This document shows positions 1 to 8,385 of a DNA stretch of 64,000 bases, piece by piece. Numbering within the stretch: the first letter of the stretch is position 1; each line of letters opens with the position of its first letter. The stretch comes from Micrococcus flavus. GTDB lineage: Bacteria; Actinomycetota; Actinomycetes; Actinomycetales; Micrococcaceae. The notes beneath the pieces are model-generated. The model searched no databases and was not told where the DNA came from. It worked only from the letters and a program-made list of their open reading frames with translations. The position numbers were made by a program, and so were the translations under genes. The stretch lies in assembly GCF_014204815.1 (NCBI RefSeq), contig NZ_JACHMC010000001.1, forward strand, positions 248,001 through 312,000. The letters run 5' to 3'.

Positions 1-1
1 G

Positions 2-961
2 ACCGCCACAGCGGGACTCCTCGACCGGCTCACGCGGTCCGTCCGTGCGCGGCGCATCGAGACGGGGGTGACGGACCGCTCGCGGACGAAGGCGCTCAAG
101 GTCGGCATCGGGCGGGCGTTCGAAGTCACCAAGGAGTTCGCCGAACCGCCAGCTGACGCCTTGGACCTGCGTACGGAACTCGGGCGGCTCCTGGAGTCCC
201 CGCTCATGTCCGACTACGGGGTGCTGATCACAGTGGACGAGATCCACACGATCAACACGGTGGAGCTCGAGCAGCTTGCCGCCGTGACCCAGCATCTGCT
301 GCGAGAGGGCCGGAACATCGCCCTGGTGATGGCAGGCATCCCCCAAGCGGTGGACCAGCTGATCGCGGACAACGCCCAACGCCCCCGGGTCAGCACGTTC
401 CTGCGGCGGGCCGAGCGGATGGAGCTGGGGGCCGTCGAGGTCGCCGACGTCGCCGCCTCCTTCATCCAGATCGCCTCCGAGGCGGGCGTGGAGTGGCCGG
501 ATGACGTCGCCCAGGTCTGCGCCGCGGCGACGGGTGGCTACCCGTTCATGATCCAGTTGGTGGGGTACCACACCTGGCGTGCGGCGCGCGGCATGAAGGC
601 GATTACCCGCGCCCACGCGGAAGCTGGGATCGCCGACGCCCGGCGCAAGATCGGCAATCTCGTTCATGCCCCCGCGTTGCAGGACCTGTCCGACGTCGAC
701 CGGACCATCCTCCTGGCCATGGCTCAGGATGACGGGCCGAGTCGACCCAGGGAGATTGCCCAGCGCATCGGCCAGGGGACGAACTACGTGTCCGTCTATC
801 GGCGTCGGCTGGAAAGCGCGGGCATGGTCGAGATCCGTCCCGACGGCCGGTGGGCTTTCGCCACTCCCGAACTGCGTGAATACCTGCGTGAGCATGGTGC
901 TCACCTCGCTATGTCCGACTTCGACGCCGATCGCGACGCCGACCGGCCGTCGCTCTTCTGA
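2..961 (+). CDS. AAA-family ATPase with C-terminal winged helix (5' end outside window)
   Basis: The frame is already open at the left edge, so the N-terminus, including the expected Walker A loop, lies upstream; a GTG at 68 is the first start codon visible but is probably internal. The visible ~319 residues show a Walker B-like strand ending ITVDEIH (around base 240), a following AAA-like strand (ALVMAGIP), a helical lid, and a C-terminal winged helix (IGQGTNYVSVYRRRLE, then a short wing). Actinobacterial ATPases of this AAA_16/Orc1-like shape are often found beside mobile or defence genes. Only 9 bp separate it from hsdM, so it is probably co-transcribed with the restriction genes. Its role there is unknown; it could be a regulator or a DNA-remodelling partner. 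Confidence 0.8.
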   Translation, partial: TATAGLLDRLTRSVRARRIETGVTDRSRTKALKVGIGRAFEVTKEFAEPPADALDLRTELGRLLESPLMSDYGVLITVDEIHTINTVELEQLAAVTQHLLREGRNIALVMAGIPQAVDQLIADNAQRPRVSTFLRRAERMELGAVEVADVAASFIQIASEAGVEWPDDVAQVCAAATGGYPFMIQLVGYHTWRAARGMKAITRAHAEAGIADARRKIGNLVHAPALQDLSDVDRTILLAMAQDDGPSRPREIAQRIGQGTNYVSVYRRRLESAGMVEIRPDGRWAFATPELREYLREHGAHLAMSDFDADRDADRPSLF

Positions 962-970
962 AAGGCCCTC

Positions 971-2953
971 ATGCCCGCCCCCGTTTCCACCACGCCCGCC
1001 TCCCTCGCCTCGTTCGTTTGGGGGATCGCGGACCAGCTGCGCGGGGTGTACAAGCCGAACCAGTACGGCATGGTGGTGCTCCCCCTGACGATCCTGCGGC
1101 GCATGGAGCAGCTCATGGCTCCGCACCGGCAGACCATGCGGGACCTTGCCACGACCGCCCCGCCGGCCATCCTCCCGAGCCTCATCCACGACCGCACGGG
1201 CCTGCTCTTCCACAACACCTCGCCCTATGACCTGCAGGGCATCCTCGAGGACCCCGACGCCGCCGCCCAGAACCTGCGTGCGTACGTCACGGGCTTCTCC
1301 CCGAACGTCGCTGACCTGTTCCAGCACTACGAGTTCGAGAAGACCGTGGACAAGCTGGAGGACCATGGCCGCCTGCTGCTGGTGCTCCAGCAGTTCGCGG
1401 CCATGGACCTCGGGCCGGAGGCCCTGTCCAACGCGGACATGGGCACCATGTTCGAGGACCTGATCCGCCGCTTCGCCGCCGCGTCCAACGAGACCGCCGG
1501 CGAGCACTTCACCCCGCGGGACGCCGTCGCGCTGCTGGTGGACCTACTGCTGGCCGAGCGCACGGAGGAGCTCGACGCCGGCCGCCACGCCATCCGGCAC
1601 GTCTACGACCCCACGGCCGGCACCGGCGGCATGCTCTCCATCCTGGAGGACCGCCTCACCGCGCGCTTCCCCAACGCGCGCACGGAGCTGTACGGGCAGG
1701 AGCTGAATGACCAGTCCTACGCCATCTGCAAGTCGGACCTGATCGGCCGCGGCAAGAACGCGGAGAACATCGCCCGCGGGGACACCCTCAAGGACGATCA
1801 CCACGCCGGCCACCGCTTCGACTACGTGCTCTCCAACCCGCCCTACGGCGGCGACTGGAAGGCCTCGCAGAAGGCCGTGCTGGAGGAGATCGCCCGCGGC
1901 GGGGCTGCCAACCGCTTCCCGGGCGGGGCGCCGGCCATCAGCGACGGGCAGATGCTGTTCCTGCAGCTGGTGGCCTCGAAGCTGCGCCTGCCCTCGCAGG
2001 GCGGGGGGCGGGCGGGCATCGTGCTCAACGGCTCCCCGCTGTTCACGGGCGGGGCGGGTTCGGGTCCGTCGGAGATCCGCCGCTGGCTGCTGGAGTCGGA
2101 CCTGGTGGAGGCGATTGTCGCGCTGCCCACGGACATGTTCATGAACACGGGCATCGCCACGTATATGTGGATCCTGGACAACAACAAGGCCGCCCGCCGC
2201 CGGGGGAAGGTCCAGCTGATCGACGCGCGGACGTTCTTCACCAAGCTGCGCCGCAACGTGGGCTCCAAGAACAAGGAGGTCTCGGACGCGGACCGGGAGC
2301 GGATCCTGCGCATCCACGCCGCGTTCGACCAGCAGACCGAGGAGGACGCCGCGTTCTCCCAGGTCCTCACCCCGGACGCGTTCGGGTACCGGGAGATCAC
2401 CGTGGAGAGGCCGCTGCAGCTGCGCTTCGAGGTGGACGAGGCCACGGAGGCGGCGGCTCTGGCCACCAAGGCCGCGCAGAAGTTGGACGACGACGCCCGG
2501 GCGGCGCTCGCGGAGGCGCTCGGCGGGCTGCGGGGCCGGGTCTGGGACAACCAGTCCGTGTTCTCCCTGGACCTCAAGAAGGCCCTGCGGGACCACGATG
2601 CTCCGGCTGGCGCGCCACTGGTGAAGGCGCTGATCGGGGCGATCGGCGTGCACGACCCCGAGGCCGTGGTAGTGAAGGACGCCAAGGGCCACTTGGTGCC
2701 GGACCCGGCCCTGCGGGACACCGAGCTGGTGCCGTTCGAGCGCAGCGTGCACGAGTACGTCCAGGCCGAGGTGGCCCCGCACGTGCCGAACGCGTGGATC
2801 GACGAGTCCAAGACGAAGATCGGCTACGAGATCCCGTTCACCCGACTGTTCTACGTGTACGAGGCCCCGCGCCCGCTCGAGGAGATCGACGCCGAACTGA
2901 AGCGGCTGACCGCCGAGATCATGGAGCTGCTGCAGGAGGTGTCGGAGCGGTGA
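971..2953 (+). CDS. hsdM: Type I restriction-modification DNA methyltransferase subunit M
   Basis: This is an N6-adenine DNA methyltransferase of 660 residues, a normal length for HsdM. It has an N-terminal HsdM helical domain (residues ~10-150), the target-adjacent motif GEHFTPRDAV (~175), SAM-binding motif I DPTAGTGGML (~213) and the catalytic motif IV NPPY (~289-292), followed by a long C-terminal region. All motifs appear intact. With HsdS it methylates a bipartite site; with HsdR it forms the restriction complex. The ATG at 971 starts directly before the conserved N-terminus, and the stop overlaps the hsdS start, suggesting translational coupling. Confidence 0.96.
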   Translation: MPAPVSTTPASLASFVWGIADQLRGVYKPNQYGMVVLPLTILRRMEQLMAPHRQTMRDLATTAPPAILPSLIHDRTGLLFHNTSPYDLQGILEDPDAAAQNLRAYVTGFSPNVADLFQHYEFEKTVDKLEDHGRLLLVLQQFAAMDLGPEALSNADMGTMFEDLIRRFAAASNETAGEHFTPRDAVALLVDLLLAERTEELDAGRHAIRHVYDPTAGTGGMLSILEDRLTARFPNARTELYGQELNDQSYAICKSDLIGRGKNAENIARGDTLKDDHHAGHRFDYVLSNPPYGGDWKASQKAVLEEIARGGAANRFPGGAPAISDGQMLFLQLVASKLRLPSQGGGRAGIVLNGSPLFTGGAGSGPSEIRRWLLESDLVEAIVALPTDMFMNTGIATYMWILDNNKAARRRGKVQLIDARTFFTKLRRNVGSKNKEVSDADRERILRIHAAFDQQTEEDAAFSQVLTPDAFGYREITVERPLQLRFEVDEATEAAALATKAAQKLDDDARAALAEALGGLRGRVWDNQSVFSLDLKKALRDHDAPAGAPLVKALIGAIGVHDPEAVVVKDAKGHLVPDPALRDTELVPFERSVHEYVQAEVAPHVPNAWIDESKTKIGYEIPFTRLFYVYEAPRPLEEIDAELKRLTAEIMELLQEVSER

Positions 2954-4170
2954 CGGCTCTGGCATGGAGTGGCGAACTGCCCTCAAGTTGGCGAATTGAG
3001 AAGACCCGCCAGGTCCTTCGGAGGATCAAACGCCCTGTTCGGCCAGAAGATCAAACGGTCACAGCATTCAGAGACGGGCAAGTTACCCTTCGTTCGAACC
3101 GTCGGACCGAGGGGTTTACTGAGGCATTTGCGGAGATTGGTTATCATGGTATTCGTTGTGGAGACCTGGCGGTTCATGCCATGGACGGATTTGCTGGAGC
3201 GATCGGCGTAAGTGATTCCGATGGCAAAGTTAGCCCGGTTGTCCATCTTTATGATGCTGGTGACGGAGATGCGCGCTACTTCGCCTATGCGCTTCGAGAA
3301 GCCGCCCGTGCAGGTTATGTGACTTCGCTCGCTAAGGGCATTCGGGAGCGTTCAACGTCTTTCGATCCCCAGACGCTATCTGCCATGGACCTGCCGGTGC
3401 CGCCTCTTGCTACGCAGCGGCGCATCGCGGACTACCTCGACCGCGAGACCGCCGCGATCGACGCCCTGATCGAGAAGCAGCGCAAAGTCAAAAAATTGGG
3501 TACGGCACGTAAACAGGCCGTAATTGACAGTGCGGTGGCTTCACCCGAGGTTTTGCCTTTGAAGCGGGATGCTGCTCTTGTGACCAGCGGTCCTCGCGGA
3601 TGGGCTCAGTTCTATGCTAGCTCGGGCCAACGGTTCATCCGCATCACGGATATTCAGCGGGACTCGATCAAGTTGGGTGACCAATCTGTTCGCTACGTGG
3701 ACACACCCGACGCCGGGGAGGCGCAGCGCGCCTCTACTCGAGTGGGCGATCTCGTCGTTTCGATCACGGCTGACCTGGGTTCTGTGGGTCTTATTGACAA
3801 GGCTCATGCAGGTGCCGTGGTCAGTCAGCATGTCGCCATCGTGCGTCTTGCCGGTCGCCACTGGGTCTCGCGATTCGCGGCCTACGCCCTGAAGTCCTCG
3901 CCTTTGAAGGATCAATTCGCGGGTGCCGCGTATGGCGGTACCAAGGTGCAGTTGAGCCTCGGAGACGTCCGTGACTTGGAAGTACCAGCCCCGCCACTCC
4001 CCGAGCAGCGCGCCATCGCCAACCAGCTCGACCGTGAGACCGCGAAGATCGACGCCCTCATCGCCAAGGCGGAGCGGTTCATCGAGCTCGCGCAGGAGCG
4101 TCGGGCCGCCCTCATCACCGCCGCCGTCACCGGCCAGTTGGAGATCCCCGCAGAGGAGTCCTCCGCATGA
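2950..4170 (+). CDS. hsdS: Type I restriction-modification specificity subunit S
   Basis: The 406-residue specificity subunit sets the DNA site recognised by HsdM and HsdR. I place the start at the GTG at 2950, which overlaps the hsdM stop (GTGA); the frame stays open much further upstream, but that part lies inside hsdM in another frame. The layout is the usual TRD1, conserved helix (PPLATQRRIADYLDRETAAI), TRD2, conserved helix (PPLPEQRAIANQLDRET), ending in ERRAALITAAVTGQLEI. The two target-recognition domains are visibly richer in A/T than hsdM and hsdR, as expected when TRDs are exchanged by recombination. The recognition sequence cannot be read from this. Confidence 0.95.
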   Translation: MTALAWSGELPSSWRIEKTRQVLRRIKRPVRPEDQTVTAFRDGQVTLRSNRRTEGFTEAFAEIGYHGIRCGDLAVHAMDGFAGAIGVSDSDGKVSPVVHLYDAGDGDARYFAYALREAARAGYVTSLAKGIRERSTSFDPQTLSAMDLPVPPLATQRRIADYLDRETAAIDALIEKQRKVKKLGTARKQAVIDSAVASPEVLPLKRDAALVTSGPRGWAQFYASSGQRFIRITDIQRDSIKLGDQSVRYVDTPDAGEAQRASTRVGDLVVSITADLGSVGLIDKAHAGAVVSQHVAIVRLAGRHWVSRFAAYALKSSPLKDQFAGAAYGGTKVQLSLGDVRDLEVPAPPLPEQRAIANQLDRETAKIDALIAKAERFIELAQERRAALITAAVTGQLEIPAEESSA

Positions 4171-7100
4171 GCACCCCGCACCTGCTACCGGAGGCCGCCT
4201 TCGAGCGGACCATCTGCGAGCATCTCGCTGACCACGGCTGGCTTCACTCGCCCAATGACGAGGGCTACGACAGAGTCCGCGCCCTCTATCCGCAGGACCT
4301 CTACGACTTCGTCGCCGAGTCCCAGCCGGAGGTGTGGGCCCAGCTGGTGGACGCGACGGCGTCGTCGGCCACCCAGCAGAACCAGCGCGAGCGCCTGCTG
4401 CGGACTCTCACCACGCAGCTGGACAACCCGAACCCGAAGGTCGGGGGCACCATCACCACCCTGCGCCGGGGACTCACGGACCCGGTGCGCGGCACCGTGC
4501 GCCTGGCCTACCCGAAGCCGGTCACGGAGAAGAACCCGGAGGCCGCCCGCCAGTACGCGGCCATGCGGGTGCGCGTCATGCAGCAGGTGCACTTCCACCC
4601 CACCTCCGGCGAGTCCGTGGACCTCGTGCTGTTCGTCAACGGCATCCCCGTCGCCACCCTCGAGCTCAAGACAGACCTCACCCAGACCGCCCAGGACGCG
4701 GTGAAGCAGTACCGGGACCGCAACCACCGGGCCACGCCGCTGTTCGGGCACGGCACCCGGGCCGTGGTGCACTTCGCCGTCTCGGACCGCGAGGTCATGA
4801 TGGCCACCCAGCTGGACGGGCAGGGCACCGCGTTCCTGCCCTTCAACCTCGGCCACGACGGCGGCGCCGGCAATCCGCCCAACCCGGACGGCTCGGACAC
4901 CGCCTACCTGTGGCAGCGCGTGCTGGACAAGGACGCCTGGCTCGGCATCCTCCAGAAGTTCGTGTTCACCGAGGAGAAGACCCGCACGGACGCGGCCACC
5001 GGCAAGCGCACCGTGAGCCGGCGGATCATCTTCCCCCGCTACCACCAGTGGGAGGCCGTCACCGCCGTCCTCGAGGACGCCGCCGAGCGCGGGGCCGGGC
5101 AGAAGTACCTGATCGAGCACTCCGCCGGCTCCGGCAAGACCAACACCATCGCCTGGACCGCCCACCAGCTGCTGCGCCTGCACCGCGGTGGGGTCAAGGA
5201 GTTCGACTCCGTCATCGTGGTCACCGACCGCACCGTCCTGGACGATCAGCTCCAGCGCGCCATCCTGGCCATCGAGACGACGCCGGGCACCGTCGTCGCC
5301 GTCAACGACCGCACCGTCCACGCCGCCGGCCACACCTCCAAGTCCCAGCTGGTGGCGGACACCCTGCAGCGCGGCAACCGCATCCTGGTGGTCACCCTCC
5401 AGACGTTCCCGTCCGTGCTGCAGGCTCTCCAGGACGAGCCCGCGCTGGCCGGGCGCCGCTACGCCGTCGTGGCGGACGAGGCCCACTCCTCCCAGACCGG
5501 CACCGCCGCCGCCAAGCTGCGCCGCGTGCTCAGTCCCGCCGAACAGGCCGACCTGGACGACGGCGGCGAGGTGGACGTGGAGGCCGTGCTCGCCGCCGAG
5601 GTAGGCGCCTCCGGCCCCGCCGCGAACATCAGCTACCTGGCCTTCACCGCCACGCCCAAGCCCAAGACGCTGGAGCTGTTCGGGCGGCCGGGGGAGCAGC
5701 GGTACGAGAACGGGGAGCCGATCCCCGTCTCCTTCCACCGCTACCCCATGAAGCAGGCCATCCAGGAGGGCTTCATCCTGGACGTGCTGCAGAACTACAC
5801 CACCTATGAGACCGCCTTCCAGCTCGCCCGTCTCAGCGAGACCGGGCAGCTCGAGGAGTTCCACGCCCGTGGCCGGCTCCCCGAGGGCATGGCCGGCGAG
5901 GAGGTGGACCAGGAGGCCGCCGCCAGCCAGCTGCGCCGCTGGGTGAAGCTCCACCCGGAGACGATCGGCCAGAAGGTGGAGATCATCGTGGAGCACTTCC
6001 GTGCGAACGTCGCCCACCTGCTGAAGGGGCGGGCCAAGGCGATGGTGGTCACCGACTCCCGCCTGGCCGCCCTGCGGTACAAGACAGCCATGGACGCCTA
6101 CCTGGCCGGCCGTCCCGAGCTGGGCTACGACACCCTGGTGGCGTTCTCCGGTGAGGTGCGGGACCCGGACACGCCCGGCGTCGACCCCGTCACCGAGGCC
6201 CGCGCCAACCCCGGCGCACCCGCGGACCTGGCCGCCGCCCTGGACACGGACGACTACGCCGTGATGATCGTGGCGAACAAGTACCAGACCGGCTTCGACC
6301 AGCCCAAGCTGTCCGCCCTCTACGTGGACAAGAAGCTCGACGGCGTCCTGGCGGTGCAGACCCTCAGCCGGCTCAACCGGACCATGACGGGCAAGCACAA
6401 GACGTTCGTGCTGGACTTCGTGAACTCCGAGGAGGACATCCTCGCCGCGTTCCGCCCGTACTACGAGGGCGCCGAACTGGAGAAGGTGACCGACCCGGCC
6501 CGGCTGGCCGAGGTGATGGTCAAGCTGGACGGCTCCGGGCTGTACACGCCCGAGGAGATGGACGCGTTCGTGATCGCGATGGTGTCCGGCGAGGGCGAGC
6601 AGCGGCTCAAGGGGCTGCTGAACCCGGTGGTCGCGCGGTTCCTGGCGGAGGTGGCGGACGCGCAGCAGCGTGAGGACGGCCCGCGCCTGGAGGAGCTGCG
6701 CATCCAGCGCAAGGATGTGCGGACGTACCTGAAGCTCTACGACTTCCTCTCCCAGGTGTACCGGTTCCACGGGACGGAGTACCTGCGGCACGCGTACTAC
6801 CTGCGGGCGCTGGACCGCTACCTGCCCTCCGTGGGGGAGCGGGCCGAGGTGGTGGACATCTCGGACGTGCGCCTGGTGGGCATCCGGCAGGACGAGGTCG
6901 GGACCGCGGACCTGCGGATCGACCGCACCGAGGCGCTGCAGCCCAGCGAGGGGGCCGGCAGCGCGATGGTGCGGCAGAAGAAGATCGGCCCGCTGGACGA
7001 GGTGATCCAGCGGCTCAACGAGGCGTTCGCGGGGGCCGGGTTCGACCTGGTCGAAGCCGACTCGCTCAGCCGACGGACCGTGGGCCGGGTGAAGGAGCGC

Positions 7101-7457
7101 GAGGAGATCCGCCGCCAGGCCATGGACAACACGGAAGCGCAGTTCGTGGGTGGCGGCGATGTGGACTCGGCCATCACCCTGGCCATGTGGGAGCTGGTGC
7201 AGAACCAGGCGGGGATGAGTGAGTTCCTCAACCGCGACGGCGACGAGCAGCGGGCCATCCGCGCCGACTTCGCCCGGGCCGTGTGGCTGGCGGTGCGGGC
7301 GGAGCTCGAGACCGACGCCACCCCGGACGCTTTCGTTCGGGAAAGGGAAGGCGCTCGGGACGCTTTCGTTCGAGAAACGGGGGGTGGGGTCACCGCCACC
7401 ACGTATCCAGCCCCCCGGCAAGCGGATGACCCCACAGTGACACGAGGAAGGCACTGA
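4167..7457 (+). CDS. hsdR: Type I restriction endonuclease subunit R (nuclease-translocase)
   Basis: At 1096 residues this is a full-length HsdR. It has an N-terminal PD-(D/E)xK nuclease (VDLVLF near residue 150, LELK near 166), a superfamily 2 helicase with Walker A SAGSGKT (~320-327), DEAH box (ADEAH, ~437) and motif III AFTATPKPK, then a second RecA domain and the helical C-terminus that docks on HsdM. It translocates DNA using ATP and cleaves unmodified DNA at a distance. Its ATG overlaps the hsdS stop (ATGA). The last ~35 residues are odd: they contain DAFVRE twice, 11 codons apart, encoded by a direct repeat (see 7325-7377). Confidence 0.96.
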   Translation: MSTPHLLPEAAFERTICEHLADHGWLHSPNDEGYDRVRALYPQDLYDFVAESQPEVWAQLVDATASSATQQNQRERLLRTLTTQLDNPNPKVGGTITTLRRGLTDPVRGTVRLAYPKPVTEKNPEAARQYAAMRVRVMQQVHFHPTSGESVDLVLFVNGIPVATLELKTDLTQTAQDAVKQYRDRNHRATPLFGHGTRAVVHFAVSDREVMMATQLDGQGTAFLPFNLGHDGGAGNPPNPDGSDTAYLWQRVLDKDAWLGILQKFVFTEEKTRTDAATGKRTVSRRIIFPRYHQWEAVTAVLEDAAERGAGQKYLIEHSAGSGKTNTIAWTAHQLLRLHRGGVKEFDSVIVVTDRTVLDDQLQRAILAIETTPGTVVAVNDRTVHAAGHTSKSQLVADTLQRGNRILVVTLQTFPSVLQALQDEPALAGRRYAVVADEAHSSQTGTAAAKLRRVLSPAEQADLDDGGEVDVEAVLAAEVGASGPAANISYLAFTATPKPKTLELFGRPGEQRYENGEPIPVSFHRYPMKQAIQEGFILDVLQNYTTYETAFQLARLSETGQLEEFHARGRLPEGMAGEEVDQEAAASQLRRWVKLHPETIGQKVEIIVEHFRANVAHLLKGRAKAMVVTDSRLAALRYKTAMDAYLAGRPELGYDTLVAFSGEVRDPDTPGVDPVTEARANPGAPADLAAALDTDDYAVMIVANKYQTGFDQPKLSALYVDKKLDGVLAVQTLSRLNRTMTGKHKTFVLDFVNSEEDILAAFRPYYEGAELEKVTDPARLAEVMVKLDGSGLYTPEEMDAFVIAMVSGEGEQRLKGLLNPVVARFLAEVADAQQREDGPRLEELRIQRKDVRTYLKLYDFLSQVYRFHGTEYLRHAYYLRALDRYLPSVGERAEVVDISDVRLVGIRQDEVGTADLRIDRTEALQPSEGAGSAMVRQKKIGPLDEVIQRLNEAFAGAGFDLVEADSLSRRTVGRVKEREEIRRQAMDNTEAQFVGGGDVDSAITLAMWELVQNQAGMSEFLNRDGDEQRAIRADFARAVWLAVRAELETDATPDAFVREREGARDAFVRETGGGVTATTYPAPRQADDPTVTRGRH
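7325..7377 (+). repeat. Pair of direct repeats with hairpins in the hsdR 3' end
   Basis: The 15-mer GGACGCTTTCGTTCG occurs at 7325-7339 and again at 7358-7372, exactly 33 bp (11 codons) apart. Each copy is followed by GAAA, so each can form a small CTTTC/GAAAG- or TTTC/GAAA-type hairpin. The repeat keeps the frame and gives DAFVRE twice. It looks like a short repetitive element or a local tandem duplication added to the gene's 3' end. Confidence 0.7.
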
Positions 7458-7458
7458 C

Positions 7459-8385
7459 ATGTCCCACCCCAAGACGCTCCAGGTGTTCTTGATGGACGGT
7501 GCACCCACCGGTCGGCTGAAGTGCACCCTCGACAACTGGACGGGCCTCGTCTACGTCGTGCCACGCACCAGTCTCAACGCGGACGGGCACCCCGAGGCGT
7601 TCGAAGGCACCGGTGTGTACCTGCTGCTGGGGCAGGACGCCGATTCCGGCGACGACGTCGTCTACGTCGGGCAGGCTGTCGGGCGGGCCAACGGCAACGG
7701 CATGGTAGGCAGGATCCGGGAGCACGTCCGGAAAGAGGCGCACGACTTCTGGAACCGGGCCATTCTCCTCTCCACCCTCGGGGACACCTTCGGCCCCACG
7801 GAGGTGACCTACCTGGAGCACTTCTTCCACCAGGCTGCATCCACGGCCGGGCGCTTCACCGTGGACAACGCGGTGGCGCCCTCCCAGGGCAACGTCACTG
7901 AGGAGAAGAAGGCGGAGCTGGAGGAGTACGCCGACAAGGCCAAGATCCTGATCAGTGCCCTGGGGCATCGCGTCTTCGAGAGCGCTGACGGCTCACATGC
8001 CGTGGTCGCGGCGGGCCGGACCACCCAGGCGCCCGAGGCGGTGCCGGAGCGCACCCTGTTCACCATGACGGTCAACGGCGTGGGTGCGCAGGGGCACCCG
8101 ACGCCGGACGGGTTCGTCGTCCTGCGCGGCAGTGGTCTCATGGAGGGGCTGCGGCCCAGCGCGCCCGCGGGTGTCCGGGCGAGCCGCGAGCGCTTCGCCG
8201 GCCACATCGGCGCTGATGGGGTGCTGATCGAGGACGTCTCCTTCACCAGCTCCTCGGCCGCGGCCGGATTCGTGGCCGGCGGGAGTATGAGCGGACCGTC
8301 CTCATGGCGGGCGCCGGACGGGCGCACCCTCGGCGAGGTCGAGGCCGCCTCGGCCAAGACGGTACCCATCGAGGACGACGCCTGA
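7459..8385 (+). CDS. GIY-YIG nuclease family protein with DUF4357
   Basis: This 308-residue protein has a GIY-YIG-type core: GVYLLLG (~residue 50), VVYVGQA (~67), an arginine-containing helix (GRIREH), FWNRAILL, and a glutamate-containing TYLEHFFHQ segment. The second half contains a DUF4357-like domain (VNGVGAQGHPTPDGFVVLRG) that is typical of this protein group. GIY-YIG/DUF4357 proteins are predicted metal-dependent DNA endonucleases. The gene starts 1 bp after hsdR and its stop overlaps the next start, so it is part of the defence operon. It could be an accessory nuclease, but no specific target is evident. Confidence 0.85.
   Translation: MSHPKTLQVFLMDGAPTGRLKCTLDNWTGLVYVVPRTSLNADGHPEAFEGTGVYLLLGQDADSGDDVVYVGQAVGRANGNGMVGRIREHVRKEAHDFWNRAILLSTLGDTFGPTEVTYLEHFFHQAASTAGRFTVDNAVAPSQGNVTEEKKAELEEYADKAKILISALGHRVFESADGSHAVVAAGRTTQAPEAVPERTLFTMTVNGVGAQGHPTPDGFVVLRGSGLMEGLRPSAPAGVRASRERFAGHIGADGVLIEDVSFTSSSAAAGFVAGGSMSGPSSWRAPDGRTLGEVEAASAKTVPIEDDA

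Noticed and set aside
2167-2949. Upstream extension of hsdS into hsdM
   Set aside because: The extra residues are Gly/Arg/Ala low-complexity and lie inside hsdM in another frame; the GTG at 2950 overlaps the hsdM stop in the usual coupled way.
4185-7535. 1116-residue ORF on the minus strand opposite hsdR
   Set aside because: It mirrors a real gene with clear motifs; the translation is low-complexity (Leu/Val/His/Gly-rich) as expected for the antisense of high-GC coding sequence.
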